A stretch of 64,000 nt of DNA from Campylobacter gracilis (lineage in GTDB: Bacteria > Campylobacterota > Campylobacteria > Campylobacterales > Campylobacteraceae), in NCBI RefSeq assembly GCF_018374135.1, contig NZ_JAHAFS010000009.1:1-64000 (forward strand), in the 5' to 3' direction. A model generated the notes under the pieces. It saw only the letters and a list, made by a program, of their open reading frames with translations. It did not search any database and was not told the origin of the DNA. Positions within the stretch are counted from its first letter, which is position 1. The number at the start of each line of letters is the position of its first letter. Shown one piece after another: positions 23,712 to 31,212 of the stretch. The translations under genes and the position numbers were made by a program.

Positions 23712-24322
23712 GTAAAGTAAGCGTGCTTAACGAAAAACTGGAAAAAGCAAGCGAAATTGAAATCCCTGCGAAATTTTCGGAAGTCAATTCGCACAATCTA
23801 TATTTATACGTCAAATCTTACCTTGCTTCGCTTCGCGCAAACACGGCTAACGCTAAAACTCGTGCCGAGGTTAGTGGCGGCGGCAAAAAACCATGGCGAC
23901 AAAAGGGTCGCGGTGGCGCACGTGCGGGCTCAACCAGAACCAATGTCTGGGTGGGCGGCGCGGTCGCATTCGGTCCAACTAACGAGCGAAATTACGAGCA
24001 GAAAGTCAATAAAAAGCAAAAACGCCTTGCGCTAGAATTTGCTATCAATGAGAAAGCAAACGAGAGTAAAATTTTTATCTTCGACGATTTGGAGCTAAAA
24101 AGCGGCAAGACTAAAGACGCGGCAAATTTTATTAAGAAACTGGGCGTTAGAGATGCGCTAATCGTTAAAAACGAGCTGGATGCACAAACTCTTTTGGCCT
24201 ATAGAAATCTAAAAAATTGCTATGTCATCGATGCAAGCGAGGTCAATGCTTACCTAATCGCAGTTTACGGCTCGGTCGTATTCGAAAAAGCGGCATTTGA
24301 ATCAATAGTGAAAGAGGACTAA
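23708..24322 (+). CDS. rplD: 50S ribosomal protein L4
   Basis: Binds 23S rRNA and lines the exit tunnel with L22. The 204 residues contain the basic tunnel loop: TRAEVSGGGKKPWRQKGRGG followed by ARAGSTR, and later the conserved RNYEQKVNKKQKRLALEFA. In E. coli L4 represses its own operon through the leader; the short leader here shows no obvious equivalent. It overlaps rplC by four bases (ATGA). Confidence 0.96.
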   Translation: MSKVSVLNEKLEKASEIEIPAKFSEVNSHNLYLYVKSYLASLRANTANAKTRAEVSGGGKKPWRQKGRGGARAGSTRTNVWVGGAVAFGPTNERNYEQKVNKKQKRLALEFAINEKANESKIFIFDDLELKSGKTKDAANFIKKLGVRDALIVKNELDAQTLLAYRNLKNCYVIDASEVNAYLIAVYGSVVFEKAAFESIVKED

Positions 24323-24323
24323 A

Positions 24324-24605
24324 ATGGCAGATATAACAGATATCAAAACGATCCTTTATACGGAAAAGTCTCTCGGTCTTCAAGAAAACGGCGTGGTCGT
24401 TATCCAAACTAGCCCGTCGGTTACGAAAAACGGACTAAAGAGCGTTTTGAAGAACTATTTCGGGATCACTCCGCTAAAGATAAATTCTTTAAGACAAGAC
24501 GGCAAAGTAAAAAGATTTAAAGGCAGAACTGGTGCTAGAAATGATGTGAAAAAATTCTACGTCAAACTACCTGAGGGCGCAAGCCTAGAAAGCGTGGAGG
24601 CGTAA
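24324..24605 (+). CDS. rplW: 50S ribosomal protein L23
   Basis: Tunnel-exit protein and docking site for trigger factor and SRP. The 93 residues begin MADITDIKTILYTEKSLGLQ and contain VTKNGLKSVLKNYFG, the usual L23 layout, with a basic loop KVKRFKGRTGARNDVKKFYV. GAGGAC precedes ATG 24324, one base after the rplD stop. Confidence 0.95.
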   Translation: MADITDIKTILYTEKSLGLQENGVVVIQTSPSVTKNGLKSVLKNYFGITPLKINSLRQDGKVKRFKGRTGARNDVKKFYVKLPEGASLESVEA

Positions 24606-24606
24606 A

Positions 24607-25437
24607 ATGGCGATTAAAACTTATAAACCGTATACTCCAAGTAGAAGATTTATGACAGGGCTTAGCAGCGAGGATATCACTGCAAAAGCTAGCGTTAGAG
24701 GCTTGCTTGTTAAAATTCCTGCCGCAGCCGGAAGAAACAACAACGGCCGCATTACCAGTCGCCATAAACAAGCCGGAGCAGCTAAACTTTATAGAATTAT
24801 CGATTTTAAGCGAAATAAATTCGGCATTCCTGGCAAGGTCGAGGCGATCGAATACGATCCGAATCGCAACTGCCGTATCGCATTGATCTCATACGCAGAC
24901 GGCGAGAAGCGCTACATTATCAAGCCTAACGATCTTAAAGTAGGTGACGTAGTAGCCGCTGCCGAGGGCGGGTTAGATATTAAACCCGGCAATGCTATGA
25001 AGATGAAAAACATCCCTGTGGGAACTATCCTGCACAATATTGAGTTAAAACCTGGCAAAGGTGCTCAAATGGCACGTAGCGCAGGAGGCTATGCTCAGCT
25101 TATGGGTAAAGAGGAAAAATACGTCATTTTACGTCTGCCTAGCGGCGAGATGAGAAGAGTGCTTGCAGAGTGCATGGCCAGTATCGGCGTAGTGGGTAAC
25201 GAAGAGTGGGCAAACGTCGTCATCGGTAAAGCCGGACGCAACCGCCACAGAGGTATCCGCCCTCAAACCAGAGGTTCTGCGATGAACCCGGTCGATCACC
25301 CGCACGGCGGTGGCGAGGGTAAGAAAAACTCCGGTCGCCATCCAGTAACTCCGTGGGGCAAACCGACAAAGGGCTATAAAACTCGCCATAAAAAAGCGAG
25401 CGATAAGCTTATAATTTCAAGAAGGAAAGGAAAATAA
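24607..25437 (+). CDS. rplB: 50S ribosomal protein L2
   Basis: One of the most conserved 50S proteins, needed for subunit joining and peptidyl transfer. At 276 residues it is full length. Conserved blocks are AIKTYKPYTPSRRFMT at the start, NNNGRITSRHKQAGAAKLYR, the AGRNRHRGIRPQTRGSAMNP region near residue 210 and VDHPHGGGEGKK with the essential His. GGAGGCGTAAA lies before ATG 24607. Confidence 0.98.
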   Translation: MAIKTYKPYTPSRRFMTGLSSEDITAKASVRGLLVKIPAAAGRNNNGRITSRHKQAGAAKLYRIIDFKRNKFGIPGKVEAIEYDPNRNCRIALISYADGEKRYIIKPNDLKVGDVVAAAEGGLDIKPGNAMKMKNIPVGTILHNIELKPGKGAQMARSAGGYAQLMGKEEKYVILRLPSGEMRRVLAECMASIGVVGNEEWANVVIGKAGRNRHRGIRPQTRGSAMNPVDHPHGGGEGKKNSGRHPVTPWGKPTKGYKTRHKKASDKLIISRRKGK

Positions 25438-25439
25438 AA

Positions 25440-25721
25440 ATGGCTAGATCGCTAAAAAAAGGTCCTTTCGTAGATGATCACGTAATGAAAAAAGTCGTTG
25501 CGGCAAAGAAAGCCGGCGATAACAAACCGATCAAGACTTGGTCGAGACGAAGCACGATCGTGCCTGAGATGATCGGACTTACGTTTAACGTTCATAACGG
25601 AAAGAATTTTATTCCAGTTTACGTCACCGAGCATCATATCGGTTATAAATTAGGCGAGTTCGCTCCTACGCGCACTTTCAAGGGCCACAAAGGCTCCGTG
25701 CAGAAAAAGATCGGCAAGTAA
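25440..25721 (+). CDS. rpsS: 30S ribosomal protein S19
   Basis: Head protein of the 30S subunit contacting S13 and 16S rRNA. The 93 residues begin MARSLKKGPFVDDHVMKKV and contain WSRRSTIVPEMIGLTFNVHN and KLGEFAPTRTFKGH, the S19 signature. AAGGAAAGGAAAATAAAA precedes ATG 25440. Confidence 0.98.
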   Translation: MARSLKKGPFVDDHVMKKVVAAKKAGDNKPIKTWSRRSTIVPEMIGLTFNVHNGKNFIPVYVTEHHIGYKLGEFAPTRTFKGHKGSVQKKIGK

Positions 25722-25730
25722 GGATAGAAT

Positions 25731-26063
25731 ATGAGTAAATCAACTATTAAATTTGTTCGTCTTTCGCCGACAAAAGCAAGACTTATCGCGAAGCAAATTC
25801 AAGGCATGAATGCGGAATTTGCCCTTGCTACTTTAGAATTTACGCCTAATCGCGGCGCGAAATATATCGCTACGGCGATTTCAAGCGCGGTCGCAAACGG
25901 CGGCTTTGAGCCTGAAGAGGTCGTAGTTACCAGCTGCCGAGTGGATGCGGGTCCCGTACTTAAGAGATTTCGTCCGCGCGCCAGAGGTACGGCTAGCCGT
26001 ATCCGCAAGCCTACTTCGCACATCATCGTCGAAGTAGCAAAACCAAGTAAGAAGGAAGCGTAA
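25731..26063 (+). CDS. rplV: 50S ribosomal protein L22
   Basis: Tunnel protein of 110 residues beginning MSKSTIKFVRLSPTKARLIA. The beta-hairpin that reaches into the tunnel (VDAGPVLKRFRPRARGTASR) and the end IRKPTSHIIVEV are conserved. AAGGATAGAAT precedes the ATG. The stop is adjacent to the ATG of rpsC. Confidence 0.97.
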   Translation: MSKSTIKFVRLSPTKARLIAKQIQGMNAEFALATLEFTPNRGAKYIATAISSAVANGGFEPEEVVVTSCRVDAGPVLKRFRPRARGTASRIRKPTSHIIVEVAKPSKKEA

Positions 26064-26759
26064 ATGGGACAGAAAGTAAATCCGATCGGTTTAAGATTAG
26101 GAATTAATCGAAATTGGGAGTCTAGATGGTTCCCTTCTAAAGCGACGCTTTCCGAGAGTATCGGCGAGGATTACAAGATTCGCAAATTTTTAAAAGCCAA
26201 GCTTTACTATGCGGGAATTAGTCAAATTCTTATCGAAAGAACGGCTAAGAAAATTCGCGTAACGATCGTAGCCGCAAGACCGGGTATTATCATCGGCAAA
26301 AAAGGCGGCGAGGTCGAAAATTTAAGAAGCGAAGTCGTTAAGCTAGTCAATAAAGACATAGCCATTAATATCAAAGAGGAGCGCAAAGTAGGCTCGAACG
26401 CACTTTTGGCTGCAGAAAACGTAGCCATGCAGCTAGAGCGCCGCGTTGCATTCCGCCGCGCTATGAAGAAGGTCATCCAAGGCGCTCAAAAAGCAGGTGC
26501 AAAGGGAATTAAAATTTGCGTCGCAGGTCGCTTGGGCGGTGCGGAGATGGCTAGAACTGAATGGTATTTGGAGGGACGCGTTCCGCTTCATACTCTAAGG
26601 GCTAGGATCGATTATGGCTTTGCCGAAGCGCATACGACCTACGGTAATATCGGCATTAAGGTTTGGATCTTTAAGGGTGAAATTTTACAAAAAGGCATCC
26701 AGGCTGAAAAAACCGACGATGCGCCTAAAAAAACACGCAGACCAAGAAGAGGTAAATAG
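26064..26759 (+). CDS. rpsC: 30S ribosomal protein S3
   Basis: mRNA-entry-channel protein with helicase role. The 231 residues start MGQKVNPIGLRLGINRNWES. The KH domain holds RPGIIIGKKGGEVENLR, and the C-terminal domain holds GRLGGAEMARTEWYLEGRVP and LHTLRARIDYGFAEA. A basic tail follows. The start directly adjoins the rplV stop, with AAGAAGGAAGCG inside that gene. Confidence 0.98.
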   Translation: MGQKVNPIGLRLGINRNWESRWFPSKATLSESIGEDYKIRKFLKAKLYYAGISQILIERTAKKIRVTIVAARPGIIIGKKGGEVENLRSEVVKLVNKDIAINIKEERKVGSNALLAAENVAMQLERRVAFRRAMKKVIQGAQKAGAKGIKICVAGRLGGAEMARTEWYLEGRVPLHTLRARIDYGFAEAHTTYGNIGIKVWIFKGEILQKGIQAEKTDDAPKKTRRPRRGK

Positions 26760-26761
26760 TT

Positions 26762-27187
26762 ATGTTGATGCCAAAAAGAACAAAATACCGTAAGATGATG
26801 AAAGGTCGCAATCGCGGCTACGCGACGAGAGGAAATTCCTTGACGTTCGGCGATTTCGGTATCAAAGCGGTAGAGGCGGGTAGGGTAAATTCTCGCCAGA
26901 TCGAAGCGGCTCGTGTCGCGATGACGCGCTTCGTAAATCGTCAAGCTAAAATTTGGATTAAGGTATTCCCAGACAAGCCGCTTACCAAAAAGCCTCTACA
27001 AACTCGTATGGGTAAAGGTAAGAGCGGCGTAGAAGAGTGGGTAATGAATATAAAACCGGGCAGGATCATTTTCGAGATGACCGGCGTTAGCGAAGAGGTT
27101 GCTAAAGAGGCGCTTATGCTTTCAATTCATAAACTACCTTTTAAAACGAAAATCGTAAGTAGGGAAAGCGAAAATGAAATATACTGA
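26762..27187 (+). CDS. rplP: 50S ribosomal protein L16
   Basis: Positions the A-site tRNA in the 50S subunit. The 141 residues begin MLMPKRTKYRKMMKGRNRGY and contain the conserved GRVNSRQIEAARVAMTRFVN, a PDKPLTKKPLQTRMGKGKG-type loop and a C-terminal LPFKTKIV. AAGAGGTAAATAG precedes ATG 26762. Its end overlaps rpmC by 14 bases. Confidence 0.97.
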   Translation: MLMPKRTKYRKMMKGRNRGYATRGNSLTFGDFGIKAVEAGRVNSRQIEAARVAMTRFVNRQAKIWIKVFPDKPLTKKPLQTRMGKGKSGVEEWVMNIKPGRIIFEMTGVSEEVAKEALMLSIHKLPFKTKIVSRESENEIY

Positions 27188-27356
27188 TTTGAAAGATAAA
27201 GATTTAGCTGAGCTAAATTCTATGTTGAAACAAAATAAGTTGCTTTTATTTACGGCTAGACAAAAGCTAAAAACTATGCAGCTAAGCAATCCTAACGAGA
27301 TTCGCGCTATCAAAAAAGATATCGCTAGAATCAACACCGCTATTAAAGCGAAATAA
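27174..27356 (+). CDS. rpmC: 50S ribosomal protein L29
   Basis: Small helical hairpin protein at the tunnel exit. The 60 residues begin MKYTDLKDKDLAELNSMLKQ and end with NEIRAIKKDIARINTAI, the typical L29 second helix. GGGAAAGCGAAA, inside the end of rplP, provides the ribosome binding site; the 14-base overlap implies coupling. Confidence 0.95.
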   Translation: MKYTDLKDKDLAELNSMLKQNKLLLFTARQKLKTMQLSNPNEIRAIKKDIARINTAIKAK

Positions 27357-27365
27357 GGATAGGTT

Positions 27366-27617
27366 ATGGCATTTAAAAGAGAAATTCAAGGCGTAGTCGT
27401 AAAGAAGGCAGGCGATAAAACAGCTACCGTTTTGGTAGAGCGAAGGGTTATGCACCCTAGATATAGAAAGATCGTAAAAAGATTTAAAAAATATCTGATC
27501 CACGATGAAAACAACATCGTAAAGATTGGTGACACCATATCTGCGATCGAGTGCAGACCGCTAAGCGCTAGAAAGTCGTTTCGCTTAAAAGCGGTTTTGA
27601 AAACAGGAGTTGAATAA
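27366..27617 (+). CDS. rpsQ: 30S ribosomal protein S17
   Basis: OB-fold primary 16S-binding protein. The 83 residues begin MAFKREIQGVVVKKAGDKTA, then VERRVMHPRYRKIVKRFKKY and a CRPLSARKSFRLKAVL end, all S17-typical. AAGGATAGGTT precedes ATG 27366, and the stop shares one base with rplN (TAATG). Confidence 0.97.
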   Translation: MAFKREIQGVVVKKAGDKTATVLVERRVMHPRYRKIVKRFKKYLIHDENNIVKIGDTISAIECRPLSARKSFRLKAVLKTGVE

Positions 27618-27985
27618 TGATACAGAGTTTTACCAGACTTGCGGTAGCTGATAATAGCGGCGCAAAAGAACTTATGTGTATTAAAGTTTTGGGCGGCAGC
27701 AAAAGAAGATACGCTACAATCGGCGATATCATCGTTTGCTCTGTAAAAAAAGCGCTCCCTAACGGCAAGATTAAGCGCGGTCAAGTAGTAAAAGCCGTAG
27801 TCGTTCGTACGACTAAAGAGTTGCACAGAGGCAACGGCTCACTAATTAGATTCGATGAGAACGCAGCCGTTATTTTGGATTCAAAAAAAGAGCCGATCGG
27901 CACTCGTATTTTCGGTCCTATCGGTAGAGAGGTCAGATACGGCGGTTTTATGAAGATCGTTTCGCTGGCTCCGGAGGTTTTATAA
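27617..27985 (+). CDS. rplN: 50S ribosomal protein L14
   Basis: Interface protein of 122 residues, exactly the family length. It begins MIQSFTRLAVADNSGAKELM and contains KALPNGKIKRGQVVKAVVVR and ENAAVILDSKKEPIGTRIFG, with the conserved GPIGREVR. Start and stop each overlap their neighbours by one base. Confidence 0.98.
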   Translation: MIQSFTRLAVADNSGAKELMCIKVLGGSKRRYATIGDIIVCSVKKALPNGKIKRGQVVKAVVVRTTKELHRGNGSLIRFDENAAVILDSKKEPIGTRIFGPIGREVRYGGFMKIVSLAPEVL

Positions 27986-28218
27986 TGGCAGTAAAATTTA
28001 AGATTAAAAAGGGCGATCAAGTAAAGATCATCGCAGGTGACGATAAGGGCAAAACAGGCACTGTTAAGGCCGTCTTTCCTAAAAAAGCTCAAGTTATCGT
28101 CGAGGGTTGTAAAATGGCTAAAAAGGCTATCAAACCAACCGAGCAAAATCCGCAAGGCGGCTTTACAAGCAAAGAGATGCCTATGGATATTTCAAACGTT
28201 GCGTTGGTAGAGGGTTGA
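27985..28218 (+). CDS. rplX: 50S ribosomal protein L24
   Basis: Assembly-initiating protein with a KOW motif: GDQVKIIAGDDKGKTGTVKA near residues 9-28. At 77 residues it is the short epsilonproteobacterial form (E. coli has 104). GGAGG lies before ATG 27985. Confidence 0.95.
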   Translation: MAVKFKIKKGDQVKIIAGDDKGKTGTVKAVFPKKAQVIVEGCKMAKKAIKPTEQNPQGGFTSKEMPMDISNVALVEG

Positions 28219-28220
28219 TT

Positions 28221-28766
28221 ATGAGCAGACTAAAAGATAAATACGCTAATTCCATCAGAGCTGCTTTGCAGAAAGAATTTGATATAAAAAATCCTATGCT
28301 TATCCCGGCGCTTGAAAAGATCGTTATCAGCGTAGGAACGGGCGAATCGAGCAAAGATCAAAAAGTGCTTCAAAATATGGCCGATACTATCTCGCTGATC
28401 GCAGGCCAAAAAGCGCTTATCGTCAATGCAAAAAAATCGGTTGCCGGCTTTAAAGTGCGCGAAGGTTTCCCGGTAGGCATAATGGTTACGTTACGAAAAG
28501 AGCAGATGTTTGCCTTCCTAGACAAACTGATCTCTATCGCGCTTCCTAGAGTTAAGGATTTCCGAGGACTACCTAGAACGGGCTTTGACGGACGCGGCAA
28601 TTATAACTTCGGTTTGCAAGAGCAGCTGATGTTCCCAGAGGTCGAATACGATCAAATTTTAAGAACTCACGGTATGAATATAACCGTTGTAACGACTACA
28701 AATAACGATAAAGAGGCATTTAAATTGCTAGAGCTATTCGGCATGCCTTTTGCAAAAGGAAAATGA
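28221..28766 (+). CDS. rplE: 50S ribosomal protein L5
   Basis: 5S rRNA-binding protein contacting S13 and P-site tRNA. I start it at ATG 28221 (MSRLKDKYANSIRAALQKEF, 181 residues). A longer reading from TTG 28215 would overlap the rplX stop and has no family support. Conserved segments are NPMLIPALEKIVISVGTGES, VREGFPVGIMVTLR and FRGLPRTGFDGRGNYNFGL. The E. coli operon is repressed by S8 at this point; I see no clear S8-type element here. Confidence 0.96.
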   Translation: MSRLKDKYANSIRAALQKEFDIKNPMLIPALEKIVISVGTGESSKDQKVLQNMADTISLIAGQKALIVNAKKSVAGFKVREGFPVGIMVTLRKEQMFAFLDKLISIALPRVKDFRGLPRTGFDGRGNYNFGLQEQLMFPEVEYDQILRTHGMNITVVTTTNNDKEAFKLLELFGMPFAKGK

Positions 28767-28767
28767 T

Positions 28768-28953
28768 ATGGCAAAAAAATCAATGGTAGCCAAGGCGAAA
28801 CGCCCCGCTAAATTTAGCACTCGCGCATATACTAGATGTCAAATTTGCGGTCGTCCGCACTCCGTTTATAAGGATTTTGGAATTTGTCGCGTTTGCCTTC
28901 GCAAGATGGCAAACGAGGGCTTAATCCCGGGTCTAAAAAAAGCAAGCTGGTAA
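28768..28953 (+). CDS. rpsZ: 30S ribosomal protein S14, zinc-binding short form
   Basis: 61-residue S14 of the zinc type: two CxxC pairs (CQICGRPHS and CRVCLRKMA) bind one zinc. ATG 28768 (MAKKSMVAKAKRP) follows AAAAGGAAAATGAT; an earlier in-frame ATG at 28750 lies within rplE and is not used. The short Zn form is usual in Campylobacterota. Confidence 0.96.
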   Translation: MAKKSMVAKAKRPAKFSTRAYTRCQICGRPHSVYKDFGICRVCLRKMANEGLIPGLKKASW

Positions 28954-28962
28954 GGAGAAGAG

Positions 28963-29358
28963 ATGATTAACGATCTTATTTCAGATGGACTAACTCGCAT
29001 TAGAAATGCTGCGATGCGAAGGCTGGATACGACTAAGCTTTTTCACTCAAACGTCGTTGAGGCTATGCTTAAAATTTTAGCCGAGAAGGGCTATATCGAG
29101 AGCTACAACGTAGTGGAGGAAAACAATAAAAAGATCATCAACGTAGTGCTTAAATACGACGAAAAGGGCAGGAGCGTGATAAACGAAGTTAAAAGAATTT
29201 CGACTCCGGGTCGCCGCGTATATCAAGGCAAAGACGAGATCAAGCGCTTCAAAAACGGCTACGGAACCGTCGTCGTTAGCACAAGCAAAGGCGTTATGAG
29301 CGGTATCGACGCGCACAAAGCGGGCGTCGGCGGCGAAGTGCTTTGCACGATCTGGTAA
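28963..29358 (+). CDS. rpsH: 30S ribosomal protein S8
   Basis: Primary 16S-binding protein of 131 residues, standard length. It begins MINDLISDGLTRIRNAAMRR and ends with the S8 signature GVMSGIDAHKAGVGGEVLC and TIW. AAGGAGAAGAG precedes ATG 28963. A hairpin occupies the unusually long 77-base gap that follows. Confidence 0.97.
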   Translation: MINDLISDGLTRIRNAAMRRLDTTKLFHSNVVEAMLKILAEKGYIESYNVVEENNKKIINVVLKYDEKGRSVINEVKRISTPGRRVYQGKDEIKRFKNGYGTVVVSTSKGVMSGIDAHKAGVGGEVLCTIW

Positions 29359-29364
29359 GAAGTT

Positions 29365-29406
29365 TCTACTTTTTATGGCATTGTGGTATCCATTCGTAAA
29401 AGTAGA
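29365..29406 (+). promoter_or_regulatory. Stem-loop between rpsH and rplF
   Basis: TCTACTTTT (29365-29373) and AAAAGTAGA (29398-29406) pair perfectly around a 24-base loop that itself can form ATGG/CCAT (29375-29378 with 29389-29392). This is the only long spacer inside the operon. No T-run follows, so a processing site, attenuator or protein-binding element is more likely than a terminator. Confidence 0.55.
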
Positions 29407-29435
29407 CATACCCTAGACAAATAAAAAGGAAAATT

Positions 29436-29972
29436 ATGTCAAGAATTGGTAAAAAACCGATCTCTATTCCGAGCGGAGTTGAGGTCAAGATTGACGGCTC
29501 GTCGTTAAAATTTAAAAAATCGAATAACGAAAAAGAGCTTGATTTAAAAGGTCATGTCGATGTAAAAATCGAAGACGGAAAGATAGAATTCTCACCTAAG
29601 GGCGAGGATAGACAGAGTAGGGCGTATTGGGGAACATACCGCGCTTTAGCCAACAATATCGTCCTTGGTCTTACCGAGGGCTTTTCAAAACAGCTTGAAA
29701 TCAACGGCGTCGGCTACAGGGCTGCGATGAAGGGCAGGGTACTTGAGTTAAATTTGGGCTTTTCGCATCCGATAAATTTTGAATCTCCAAAAGGAATCGA
29801 AATTTCCGTAGATAAAAACGTCGTAACCATCAAAGGCGACGACAAGCAGCAAGTAGGTCAAGTGGCAGCCGAGATCAGAGGATTCAGACCGCCTGAGCCG
29901 TATAAGGGTAAAGGCATCAAGTATCTTGAAGAGCATATCATCCGCAAAGCCGGAAAAACAGCTAAGAAATAA
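29436..29972 (+). CDS. rplF: 50S ribosomal protein L6
   Basis: Two-domain protein near the GTPase centre, 178 residues. It starts MSRIGKKPISIPSGVEVKID and contains GVGYRAAMKG, and the C-terminal signature RPPEPYKGKGIKYLEEHI. AAAAAGGAAAATT precedes ATG 29436. Confidence 0.98.
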   Translation: MSRIGKKPISIPSGVEVKIDGSSLKFKKSNNEKELDLKGHVDVKIEDGKIEFSPKGEDRQSRAYWGTYRALANNIVLGLTEGFSKQLEINGVGYRAAMKGRVLELNLGFSHPINFESPKGIEISVDKNVVTIKGDDKQQVGQVAAEIRGFRPPEPYKGKGIKYLEEHIIRKAGKTAKK

Positions 29973-29982
29973 GGGTTGAGAA

Positions 29983-30339
29983 ATGACACAGAACGTATTA
30001 AAAAGAAAGATCTCTTTACGAATCAAGAGAAAAAGAAGAATTCGCGCTAAAATTTCAGGCGTCGCATCTTGCCCTAGAATTTCTATTTTCAAATCCAATA
30101 GGACAGTTTACGCTCAGGCTATTGACGACGCGGCGAGCGCGACTTTGTGCGCCAGCAGCGGTAAGGTTTTAAATTTAAAGGCGAACAAAGAGGGTGCGGC
30201 TAGCTTAGCTAAAGATTTAGCCTCTAAGTTGAAAGATAAAGGCATCTCTGAAGCGATTTTCGATCGCAATGGCTATTTGTATCACGGCGTAATCGCAAGT
30301 TTTGCCGAGTCGCTACGCCAAAACGGCATCAAACTATAA
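29983..30339 (+). CDS. rplR: 50S ribosomal protein L18
   Basis: 5S rRNA-binding protein of 118 residues. Basic N-terminus (KRKISLRIKRKRRIRAKISG), then PRISIFKSNRTVYAQAIDD and the C-terminal FDRNGYLYHGVIASFAESLR, which is L18-typical. AAGGGTTGAGAA precedes ATG 29983. Confidence 0.97.
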   Translation: MTQNVLKRKISLRIKRKRRIRAKISGVASCPRISIFKSNRTVYAQAIDDAASATLCASSGKVLNLKANKEGAASLAKDLASKLKDKGISEAIFDRNGYLYHGVIASFAESLRQNGIKL

Positions 30340-30354
30340 CCCAAAGGAATGATT

Positions 30355-30798
30355 GTGGAAAAGTATAATAGAGAAGAATTCGAAGAGGTAATCGTCAATA
30401 TTGGTAGGGTTACGAAGGTCGTTAAAGGCGGTAGAAGGTTTAGGTTTACGGCTCTTATCGTAGTAGGCAATAGAAACGGCTTGGTAGGCTTTGGCTTTGG
30501 TAAGTCCAAAGAGGTTCCCGACGCGATCAAAAAAGCGGTAGACGATGCGTTTAAAAATATCATCAAGGTAAATTTAAACGGCTCTACCATCACTCACGAT
30601 ATCGAAGTTAAATACAATGCGAGCAAAATTTTACTTAAGCCGGCGAGCGAAGGTACCGGCGTTATCGCTGGCGGTTCAGTCCGCCCGGTTTTAGAGCTTG
30701 CGGGTGTTAAAGATATCCTCACCAAATCGCTAGGTTCGAACAACTCCTCAAATGTCGTAAGAGCTACGATGAAAGCTCTTAGTATGTTAAAACACTAA
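30355..30798 (+). CDS. rpsE: 30S ribosomal protein S5
   Basis: Fidelity protein at the mRNA channel. I choose GTG 30355: it stands seven bases from AAAGGA and gives the family start MEKYNREEFEEVIVNIGRVT (147 residues). ATG 30349 almost touches that site. Conserved parts are VKGGRRFRFTALIVVGN, GFGFGKSKEVPDAI and ILLKPASEGTGVIAGGSVRP. Confidence 0.95.
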   Translation: MEKYNREEFEEVIVNIGRVTKVVKGGRRFRFTALIVVGNRNGLVGFGFGKSKEVPDAIKKAVDDAFKNIIKVNLNGSTITHDIEVKYNASKILLKPASEGTGVIAGGSVRPVLELAGVKDILTKSLGSNNSSNVVRATMKALSMLKH

Positions 30799-30810
30799 CA
30801 AGGATAAAAG

Positions 30811-31212
30811 ATGGGATTAGAAAATCTTAAAAAGGCCCCAGGCTCGACTCACGCTACTAAGCGCTTGGGTCGTGGTCAAGGAAGCGGCCTGGGTAAAACT
30901 GCTGGTCGCGGTGGCAAAGGTCAGACCGCGCGCACCGGCTCTCATGAAAAAAGAGGCTTCGAGGGCGGTCAGCAGCCGATTCAGCGAAGGCTTCCAAAGG
31001 TAGGTTTTACTTCTAAATTTGAAAAGCCTTACGTGATCAATGTCGATAAAATCGAAGCTATCAAAGATCTTGGCGAGATCACGATCGAAAGCATCAAATC
31101 CGTTCATAAAATTTCAAATTCCGTTAAAAAGATCAAGCTGATCGGCGTAGGCGCAAAGGCGCTCGCTAGCAAGATCAAAGACGAGAACGTAAAATTTAGC
31201 GGACAAAAATAA
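30811..31212 (+). CDS. rplO: 50S ribosomal protein L15
   Basis: Late-assembly protein of 133 residues. The glycine-rich start (MGLENLKKAPGSTHATKRLG, then RGQGSGLGKTAGRGGKGQ) and FEGGQQPIQRRLPKVGF are characteristic. AAGGATAAAAG precedes ATG 30811; the stop overlaps the secY ATG by one base. Confidence 0.96.
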   Translation: MGLENLKKAPGSTHATKRLGRGQGSGLGKTAGRGGKGQTARTGSHEKRGFEGGQQPIQRRLPKVGFTSKFEKPYVINVDKIEAIKDLGEITIESIKSVHKISNSVKKIKLIGVGAKALASKIKDENVKFSGQK

